Source of the DNA: Bubalus kerabau
Taxonomy: Eukaryota > Chordata > Mammalia > Artiodactyla > Bovidae
Assembly (NCBI RefSeq): GCF_029407905.1
Contig: NC_073637.1
Span: forward strand, 46,810,501 to 46,874,500
Direction of reading: 5' to 3'
DNA: 64,000 bases
The first letter of the stretch is position 1. Each line of letters starts with the position of its first letter. Below are positions 55,560 to 64,000 of the stretch, piece by piece. The position numbers were made by a program, and so were the translations under genes. The notes under the pieces were generated by a model. That model saw only the letters and a program-made list of their open reading frames with translations. It had not been told where the DNA came from and searched no databases.

Positions 55560-57960
55560 CTTTTAATTTTGTATTTGGGTATAGTTGGTTAGCAAACAAT
55601 GTTGTGACATTTTCAGGTGAACAGTGAAGGGACTCAGCCATACCTATATATACGTATTCATTCTCCCCCAAACTCCCCTCCCATCCAGGCTGCCACATGA
55701 CATTGAGCAGAGTTCCAGGTGCTGTACAGTGGGTCCTTGTTGGTTATCCATTTTAAATATAGCAGTGTATACATGTCCATCCCAAACTCCCTAACTACCC
55801 CTTCCCTCCATTCTTCCTCCTGGCAACCCTAAGTTCATTCTCGAAGTCTGTGAGTCTGTTTCCATTTTGTAAGTAAGTTCATTTGTATCATGTCTTTTTA
55901 GATTCCACATATAAAGGATGAATATGATATTTCTCCTTCTCTGTCTGACTTACTTCACTCAGTATGACACTCTCTAGGTTCATCCATGGTGCTGCAAATG
56001 GCATTATTTTCTTCTTTTCAAGGGGTGAGTAATATTCCATCATATATATCTACCACATCTTATTTATCCATTCCTTTGTAGATGGATATTTAGGTTGCTT
56101 CCATGTTTTGGCTATTGTAAACAGTGCTGCAGCAAACATTGGGGTGCATGTATCTTTTCGTATCATTTTCTTCTCCAAATTTATGCCCAGGAGTGGGATG
56201 CAGGGTCATATGGTACTCTATTTTTAGTTTTTTTAAAGAAACCTCCACACTGTTCTCCATAGTGGTTGTACTAATTTAGATTCCCACCAACAGTTTAGGA
56301 GAGTTCCCTTCTCTCCACATTGTCTCCATCATTTATTGCTTGTGGATTTTTTGATGATAGCCATTCTGGCTGGTGTGAGATGATAGCTCATTGTAGTTTT
56401 GGTTTTCATTCCTGTAATAATTAGTGATGTTGAACATCTTTTCATGTGCCTATTGGCCATCTGTATATCTTCTTTGGAGAAATGTCTATCTATTTAGGTG
56501 TTCTACCCATTTTTTGAGTGGGTTGTTTGTTTTGATGCTATTAAGCATCATAAGCTGTTTGCAAATTTTGAGCACTAATCCCTTATCTGGACTGGTCTAA
56601 AATTAGGAAAGGAGTATGTCAAGGCTGTATATTGTCACCCTGCTTATTTAACTTATATGCATCATGAAAAATGCTGGGCTGGATGAAGCACAAGCTGGAA
56701 TCAAGATTGCCAGTAGAAATATCAACAGCCTCAGATAAGCAGATGATACCACCCTTATGGCAGAAAGTAAAGAGGAACTAAACCTCATCATCTCTTGATG
56801 AGGGTGAGAGAGGAGAATGAAAAATCTGGCTTAAAACTCAATATTCAAAAAGCTAAGATCATGGCATCCAGTCCCATCACTTCATGGCAAATAGATGGGG
56901 AAACAATGGAAACAGTGACAGTTTATTTTCATGGCCTCCAAAATCACTGAAGTCATGAAATTAAAAGATGCTTACTCCTTGGAGGAAATGCTGTGACAAA
57001 CCTAGACAGCATATTAAAAAGCAGAGACATTACTTTACCAACAAATGGCCCTGCAGTCAGAGCCTTAGTTTTTTCAGTAGTCATGTACGGATGTAAGAGT
57101 TGGATCATAAAGAAGTCTGAGCACCAAAGAATTGATGCTTTTGAACTGTGGTGCTAGATAAGACTCTTGAGAATCCCTTGGACAGCAAGGAGAACAAACC
57201 AGTCAAGCCTAAAGGAAATCAGTCCTGAATATTCATTGGAAGGACTGATGCTGAAGCTGAAACTCCAATCCTTGATCACCTGATGCAAAGAATCAACTCG
57301 TTGGAAAAGACTCTGATGCTGGGAAAGATTGAGGGCAGGAGGAGAAGGGGACAACAGAGAATGAGATGGTTGGATTGCATGCCTGACTCAATGGACATGA
57401 ATTTGAGCAAACTCTAGGAGATGGTGATGGATAGGGAAGCCTGGTGTGCTGCAGTCTATGGGGTCGCAAAGAGTTGGACATGACTTAGCAACTGAAAAAC
57501 AACAAAATCCATCACATCATTTGCAAATATTTTCTCCCACTCTGTGGGTTGTCTTTTTGTTTTGTTATGGGTTTCCTTTGCTGTGCAAAAGCTTGTGTGT
57601 TTAAATAAGTCTTATTTGTTTATTTTTGTTTTTATTTCCATTATTCTGGGAGGCAGATCAAAAAAGGTATTTCTGCGATTTGTGTCAGAAAATCTGCCTC
57701 TGTTTTCCTCTAGGAGTTTTATAGTGTTTGGTCTCACATTTAGGTCTTGAATCCAGTTTCAGCTTATTTTTGTGTGTAAAGAATGATTTAATCTCATTTT
57801 CAAAAGTGTAGCTGTCCAGTTTTCCCAGCACATTGTCGAAGAGACTATCTTTCCAACATTGAGCAGTCTCGCTCCCTTTGTCATAAATTCATTGTACAGG
57901 GACTTATTTCTGGGTTTTCTGTCAAGGCTTTCTTTTATCTCCTTTTTTCCCCCTGGAGAA
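55560..57960 (-). mobile_element. Reversed artiodactyl L1 (3' UTR plus ORF2 end), split by BovB
   Basis: The 3' UTR is at 55570-55860 (GTTCCAGGTGCTGTACAGTG). The ORF2 end continues to 56585 and resumes at 57513 with CAAATATTTTCTCCCACTCT. Minus-strand frames there encode L1-like YNEFMTKGARLLN. Stops and frameshifts are present. Confidence 0.85.
56588..57512 (+). mobile_element. BovB LINE (reverse transcriptase part to 3' end) inserted in L1
   Basis: GGAAAGGAGTATGTCAAGGC start, a decayed region matching the YADD block near 56735 (GCAGATGATACC with an adjacent stop), and an end near AACTGAAAAACAACAAAA. It is more diverged than the copy at 19618. Confidence 0.88.
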
Positions 57961-58361
57961 ATCATTTCATGTTTTGGTTTTAAGCTTTGGAAAGTTGTAA
58001 ATTTATTTATGCATTGAAGCCTGTGCTTTTTCAAAAAATCATTGAAGCTTATATTTTTAATATATGTGTTGTTGCTCCTAGGTATTCCCTGAAGTATATT
58101 TATGTCCCTTAGAATGTTCCTAATTATTTATTTAAGTCATCAAAGAAAGGAATTCTGGCTTAGGGAAAACATCTAATATGAAATACTCTTTTCATTTTTT
58201 TTTTATTTTGCCGTGATGTGTCTGAGTTTTATTATAAGATGTGTTTTCTTCTCTTTCGTGCTTTAGACAAAGGAAAGGATCAGCATCCTTTCAATAATAT
58301 GGACAGGCAAGGCTATCCACTTAAGCAGTCCCAGGGATGCCAAAGTGGAATTTCCCTTCAT

Positions 58362-58580
58362 CTAGATTTCTTCAGGGTTTTGATTCCCAACTGCCCTAAA
58401 ACTTGGAAGCAGCTCTTCTAGCTCTTGCTCTTTCCCATAGTTATCTTGCCAAATTATATAAATGTCATTCTCGCTTCCTTCCAAATCACACCCAGGGACA
58501 TTGTCCTCAACTTTTTCTAGATGACTTTTCCCCCCCTTGTCCTTTGACATAATTCTGAGTTCCTCAGGGCTACAGACCAT
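58362..58580 (-). other. Unrecognised acidic 72-codon open frame
   Basis: The minus-strand frame encodes a hydrophilic peptide (LEKVEDNVPGCDLEGSEND, then EQELEELLPSF). I do not recognise it. No splice sites, promoter or poly(A) support it. It could be a worn processed pseudogene or chance. Confidence 0.2.
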
Positions 58581-59680
58581 GGACTATTTAAATCAAGTCA
58601 ATGACACAGTCTCAGTTCCCAATATTCATGTTTCTTTTTTTTAAGTTCTGATCATGTTTTGTCTTTATTCAAAAATAGCATTCTATTTTTAAAAAATCAC
58701 AGAAGAGCAGTCCAAAGTGCAACCTCACTAATTTCATAGATGAGAAAATATCTTGAACATAAAACCTTAGTGAAAAGATCTTCTTAAAAATACCTTATTT
58801 CTTCTAATTGGTGGATACTTGTCTAATAATGTAATTTGGAACTGTAAATGAGAAAAATCTAAATATGTAAAAGAAAACATATGATAATTTTACATGTCAT
58901 ATATATTTGGTGTTTTAAGTTAAATTTTTTTTAAAATGTGCTTTTATCCTTTATGGACTATAAAGTATATTATTCTTAAAATTTTTACTATTCTTAACTT
59001 TTCTCCTAGTTTCTTTTAATTACTGCCATTTTACAATAACACCAAAAAATAATTAGAAAAATCATAGAATTATACTGCCATCACTGAACTCTGTGAATTC
59101 TCTTTGTTTTACAGATGAGAAAATATATCCTCAATATGTTGTATGGCTTGTCCTAATTCACATAGATACCAACTTAACCAGCATGAAAATAGAGTTCTTT
59201 TCATATTCTCTGTATGCTCTCTTTCTACTGAAATTTTATTTTCTTAGTGCTATTTTATTTTCCCTAAATTACTGTCCAGTGTACATCATGCTAGAAGTTA
59301 TAATACTCACTACATGTATTGAACACATTGAAACATCTCTTCAGATTTTCTTCATGATATTGTCTCTTGGGATCTCTGCCCCAGCTCCCATAGCAACCAA
59401 GACAGTAAAACATAAATAACACTGCATTCCTAGAAGGACTGTGGATTCTAGTGTCAGCAACAATGCAGGGATTGGGGTCTCTATATCTCTATGTGGTTAC
59501 CTACCTGTCTAGCCCCTGTGAAAACTAAATGGACTATGGAGTTGAAAACAGACTAATCATCGATTTAACCAGTTGGTATCTCAAAAAAAAAAAGCTCATA
59601 TGCCAGCTGTGGGTATTTTTACTGCATTAGAATTTTCAGAGACCTAGGCAAGCAGCACTGTCAGGTGGGGCTCCCAGGAA
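58581..59680. other. AT-rich intergenic sequence, nothing recognised
   Basis: A plus-strand open frame at 59093-59419 is hydrophobic and lacks any family resemblance. Treated as non-coding. Confidence 0.45.
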
Positions 59681-59682
59681 TG

Positions 59683-59762
59683 TGCTGCTAAGTCGCTTCA
59701 GTCGTGTCATACTCTGTGCAACCCCGTAGACAGCAGCCCACCAGGCTCCCCCATCCCTGGCA
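59683..59762 (-). mobile_element. BOV-A2 fragment, reversed
   Basis: TGCTGCTAAGTCGCTTCAGT to CCCCCATCCCTGGCAT. Only the 3' part of one monomer remains; it breaks off abruptly. Confidence 0.85.
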
Positions 59763-60130
59763 TGTAGCAGGATCATAATGGAAGGGTACTTCTTGGGCCT
59801 CCACCGGAAGGCTAATTAACAACAACCAGGCCCAGCTGCTGAGGTAAGGCAGCAAGTTCATTACGGCGGTCTGCAAAATAGGCACTGGGCATAAGAAGGA
59901 AGCCCAATTACCAGAATCTAGGCACTGAGGCTCAGCAGACTGGGCTGGCAGATGGGAGGGTGTGACTACGCTGCCTCCAAATGAGGACGAGATACAGCTC
60001 GTGCTTCCTGGGGACAGCTAGGGTGAGACTCCAGGAAAGGATGAAGTGGCCTCAAGCACTGGGAGGGGTACAATGAGTGACCAGGGCTTAAACGGGTTAT
60101 AATAACCATGCACAGTTCCCACCTTCCTCC
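59763..60130. repeat. GC-richer block, possible unclassified repeat or LTR piece
   Basis: Composition is distinctly richer in G and C than its surroundings. It begins exactly where the BOV-A2 is cut. I cannot assign it to a family. Confidence 0.3.
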
Positions 60131-60985
60131 TTTGACTGGGCTTTTCAGGTCATTTTTTGATGTATATTTCTTCACATGTGTGTTTTATTTTAATGCCTAT
60201 CTACTACCCAGCTACTATTATTACTTTTACTTTTATTGATATTAACAATAATAACATTAAAACATCATTAAGTCTACTGGGAAGACTGGACTTTAAAATA
60301 AATAAATGCAATATAGGTTATAGGTCCTCTGGTACAAGTGTGTATAAGATTCCGAGGGAGTAATAGTTCTACTTGGAACAGTCATAGAAGCTTTGACAGG
60401 TTGACTCATGTTTTAACTTAAGTTGAAAGTTGAAGAGTCCACGAAAAGGATGTTGCAGGCCAAGACATTTCTTAACCCTACATGAAGTGAGATGGCAGGA
60501 GAGGGTGGAAATGTACCAAGAGGCTACGTGACAGATAGCATTAGATTCTTTGCAGAAGAGTGTGAATTTGGTATAGGAAAACTACTGAGAAGGTTTTTAA
60601 GCTACAGAGATTTAAAGACTTTTAAGCCACTGAGAAACACAATTCACCTCTTACAAAATTCATTCTAGCAGCACAATGGGAACTGGGGCTGGAATTCAAT
60701 TGGGAAAAGGGAGACGGACAAGCCAGGGGGGACCCTGAAGGCATTAGCCCATGTTTTTTTAACTGGAATTCTCCCATCTTCATCCTGAGCAAAATAAACC
60801 CTGAATCCTGCCCTGTCCCTGACAGGCACCCTCTCCAACCTCGCTCTCTCTCTCTAGCACTGAGGTTGTCCAGGTACAGGTCGATACAACATTTAGAAGG
60901 TTTTTGGAACTGACCTTGGACAGACGACAGTTGAGTTTCTCAAATCTTTGCCCTCCTGCTTCCTTTTTGCTAAACCTTGAGTGAA
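60131..60985. other. Intergenic sequence, possibly partly L2-derived
   Basis: No clear element. The stretch 60560-60740 has the purine-rich style of old LINE interiors, but no diagnostic motif. Confidence 0.35.
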
Positions 60986-60989
60986 GTTG

Positions 60990-61198
60990 TTGCTGTTTAG
61001 TCACTAAGTCGTGTCCAGTTCTTTTGCGACCCCATTGACTGTAGCCCACCAGGCTCCTCTGTCTATGGGATAGTCCAGACAAGAATACTGGAGTGGGTTG
61101 CTATTCCTTCTCCAGGGGATCTTCCTAACTCAGGGATTGAACCTGCCTCTCCTGCAGTGGCAAGCAGTTTCTTTACCACTGAGCCACTGGGGAAGCCC
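60990..61198 (-). mobile_element. Bov-tA SINE, reversed
   Basis: CTGTTTAGTCACTAAGTCGT start, GGGATTGAACCTGCCTCTCC B-box complement, ending CACTGAGCCACTGGGGAAGC. Confidence 0.9.
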
Positions 61199-61204
61199 AT
61201 CTTA

Positions 61205-61912
61205 AATGGAGTAGCATTTCTTAAAGTCTGGCCATGTGCTTCAGGAGCACTTTGAGGGCTTCTTGAAATACCTATTTCTAGACCTCTTGGAGCAATCAGA
61301 ATCACTTGGAGCTGGACATCAAATCTATACTTTTCACAGTCTCCGCAGAGGAGAATAACTTTGAGAAGTCCTGCAAGAGACCACTAGCTAAGTGATCCTT
61401 TGAGCTATGGTATTAGAAAAGACTCTTGAGAGTCCCTTGGACTGCAAAGAGATCAAACCAGCCATTCCTAAAGGAAGTCAATCCTGAATATTCATCGGAA
61501 GGACTGATGCTGACGCTCCAATACTTTGGCCACCTGATGAGAAGAGTTGATTCATTAGAAAATACCCTGAGGCTGGGAAAGACTGAAGGCAGGAGAAGGG
61601 GATGACAGAGAATGAGACAGTTGGATAGCATCATTGACTCAATGGACATGAATTTGAGCAAACTCTAGGAGATGGTGAAGGACAGGGAGGCCTGGCATGC
61701 TATATAGTTCATGGGGTCACAAAGAGTCGAACATGATTGATCAACTAAACAACAACAACAACCAGCTTGGGGAACTTTTTAAAAGTAACCTTTGTGACCC
61801 AGTCCTTCCAGAGATCAGAAGGTCTAGAGTTGAGTGTGGGGTCCTCATATCACAGCAAGCAAGATCGCTGCTGGGGGTGGATGCTCATCAAGTTTGAGAA
61901 CCATTGCCTAAT
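61205..61912 (+). repeat. MER5A-like relics flanking a BovB insertion
   Basis: Pieces at 61205-61390 (TTGGAGCAATCAGAATCACT) and 61760-61912 (ATCAAGTTTGAGAACCATTG) are MER5A-like. They may be one or two elements. Confidence 0.45.
61395..61752 (+). mobile_element. BovB 3' end, diverged copy
   Basis: TTTGAGCTATGGTATTAGAA to GATTGATCAACTAAACAAC. It carries several small deletions. Confidence 0.85.
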
Positions 61913-64000
61913 AGTGACTTCCTGGTGAATTACCCTTCTGCTGTTTGAATAAATGAAATAATTAGTCACAAACCTTTCCTTGTGTAATTACAAAGGGATG
62001 ACTGAGTTGCCATTTTATTGAATTACCACAAAAAGATTTTTAAAAAACAAAGAAGCTAAGATGAAAGAAGAAGGTCCTTCTTAAACTTACTGCTCAAGAG
62101 ATGCTCTTGAGAAGGAATAGCTCCCAATGATCACAGCACTTAATTTATGCCTGACAAGGTGCACAGCAGGCAGAAAACCACCTGACGTGGGACAGACTGC
62201 CTTTGATCTAATCATTTGTATCAGAGTCATTCTCCAGCTCCTCCCTCCCTTTAGCTAAGTAATGCTTGTGCTTCCAGTTCAGAAAACAAGGGTCATCACT
62301 TTTCTACTTGCTCATCTGCCAGGCTATGTGAGGATTTTAGGCCCTAAACGTGATCTAATCCAATAATGAACCTGTTTGGGGTGGGAGAAGGCGGGTAGGA
62401 TAGGAACTTTCCTATGGATGGATTAAATAACAACTAATAATTGTAAATAAAATCACACCAATGAAAAAAGTACCTACCTGGGTCTTGTTCGCTGTATCAG
62501 CATCCAAGCCTAGGACTGCAGTAAAGAGTTTATGTGACTTAAAATTAGATTAAAGAGTTAAAGGAGAAAGTCCTACAGAATCAAAACATTATGCCATGAG
62601 TTATCACTGAGACTGGATCTGATCTGCTTCCACTACTTACTTTTTTCTGGTTTAATGAAACCCTCATGGGATTGACTATTAAAGCTTTTTGCTCCATAAG
62701 ACACTCTGTGAATACATGGAAGCAGGTTTTTTTTAACCCGTTTCAAAATGATGAAAAGATGCTTTTGGAAAAATTTTCAAGGGAGTGATGGTAACAACTC
62801 AAAATGTCTGTTTTGATTTACTCAGATGGAATTTAAGTCTATTTAGGCAGACTTCCATCCAGCAAGAGATCTTTTAAGAACTTGCAAGCACAAAAGAGGT
62901 TGAGCTTTTGCCTCAGGTAAAATGTGAACCTTCTTGTAATTTCTATTGTGTAAATGTTCATGAAAAGAGAATAACCCAGAGAATAATATTAACTCTCCTT
63001 TCTACCACCAGGAAGACCAAGAAGATAATATTTTTTGAAGCATAGCCCTGTCAGTAATAGGGCAGGGTAGCTCATCCATTTGATCTGGAAATTTCAGAAA
63101 AGTCTTGGAAAGAAAAAAGTCTCCCTGCAATCCAGAAGTACTTAATTCGTAATTAATAAGAAAGGACAAAAAAGATTTCCCTGAAAAAGTGTCACTGGAG
63201 TTGAATATTGCGGACTATTACAAGTTTGCCAGATAGAGGAGGAGAAGTGAAATGTGGCAATTAAAAAGAAAAAAGTACAGATTTTAGTGCCCAAAAGTGT
63301 GTGGGAGGGTAAGGATGAGCGCACACAGTGTCTGCGTTAGGGGCCGGGCCAGCTGAGGGGGTGGACCTGGAGGTCAGGCCCAGGTGATGGTTAGCAACAT
63401 GAGCGTCATTGCGTTTTCCAGTAGGGGAGTTCATTGGGAAATCGGATTCAAGTTTTAACGAGGTAAAAATTCTGGCTTCAGAGTGCCTTAGTTTAAAGGG
63501 TGACTGGCAGTTGTGACTAGAGACCAATTAGAAGGCTAGTGCAGCTGTCTAAAAGAAAAATAAAGTGGGGGTGCACCAGGATGGGAATAAAGGCGGGCGC
63601 CAGGGTTTCCAGAGATTTGACTAGGGTGGCATAGAGAGGTTTTTTGATCTATAGCCCTATAGCTTTTCATACTCCACTCCTTTTACTGCTGTATCAGCAT
63701 TTGCTCTCATTTGCTTCTTTCAAAAACTCTATCTTATCTCCTGCTCCCACTCAGCTGACCACAGTCTCCCTTCTCTGGAAAACCATTGCACATGGTTTGT
63801 ATGCTTGTTTGAGATAGGATTTTTTTTTTTCTGCTTTGAACCCAGCTTTGAATGTTACTGCCTATTACTCCACTTAGGAGCCAAACAATTATATTAAATA
63901 GAGCCAAAATGCATTTTTCCCATCCACCATCATCACCATAACTTCAGTCTTAATGAGATAAACTATGAAATGCAGAAACTTCAAAAAGACTCTTTAATTT
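61913..64000. other. Right end of window; weak L2 hints, no gene recognised
   Basis: A reversed L2-like 3' end is possible at 62480-62545 (GTCTTGTTCGCTGTATCAGC). The stretch 63280-63620 is GC-richer and may be LINE-derived. I searched for FABP12-like exons (RKLGRLAKP, VQDWDGKE) and saw none. Confidence 0.4.

Noticed and set aside
59093..59419. A hydrophobic 108-codon plus-strand frame
   Set aside because: AT-rich sequence readily gives hydrophobic frames. There is no family resemblance, promoter or splice context.
42100..64000. FABP12 or FABP5 expected near the cluster
   Set aside because: I looked on both strands for the family motifs (GTWK, SENF, the exon 2 KLG/AKP block, the TTIKRK block) and found no fourth set of exons. 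The neighbours presumably lie outside the window.

Overview
The window is mammalian nuclear DNA from a ruminant, most likely a bovine. It is AT-rich and intron-rich, and it is saturated with repeats found only in ruminants: BovB (RTE) fragments, BOV-A2 dimers, Bov-tA SINEs and a young bovine-type LINE-1 3' end. Older repeats shared across mammals (L1M, L2, MIR, MER5-like) lie beneath them. No bacterial, viral or CRISPR-type system is visible.

The only genes I can support are three complete fatty-acid-binding protein genes, all on the minus strand in head-to-tail order: PMP2/FABP8 (7433-11466), FABP9 (22528-26069) and FABP4 (37726-41907). Each has four coding exons of 73, 173, 102 and 51 bp, canonical GT/AG introns in identical phases, and a 132-residue product. 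This matches the mammalian FABP cluster that lies on human chromosome 8q21. I found no FABP5 or FABP12 exons, so these probably lie outside the window.

Layout. 1-7.4 kb: repeats downstream of PMP2, possibly including its 3' UTR. 7.4-11.6 kb: PMP2, with a Bov-tA in intron 3 and a BOV-A2 in intron 1. 11.6-22.4 kb: intergenic, with BovB, L1, MIR and SINEs. 22.4-26.2 kb: FABP9. 26.2-37.5 kb: intergenic, with a 58-bp tandem repeat and a large L1 riddled with SINEs. 37.5-42.1 kb: FABP4. 42.1-64 kb: the upstream flank of FABP4, with L1, BovB and MER5-like relics and no recognisable gene.

The proteins are small cytosolic lipid carriers of one subfamily: myelin/Schwann cell (PMP2), testis/sperm (FABP9) and adipocyte/macrophage (FABP4). 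The three genes share a compact promoter layout (CCAAT box, TCACATG E-box, TTTAAA-type TATA element) with nearly constant spacing, which I read as inherited through tandem duplication. The most notable points are this shared promoter, loss of a ligand-binding arginine in FABP9, a SINE inserted 21 bp past the PMP2 exon 3 donor site, and a possible FABP4 distal enhancer near 50.6 kb.
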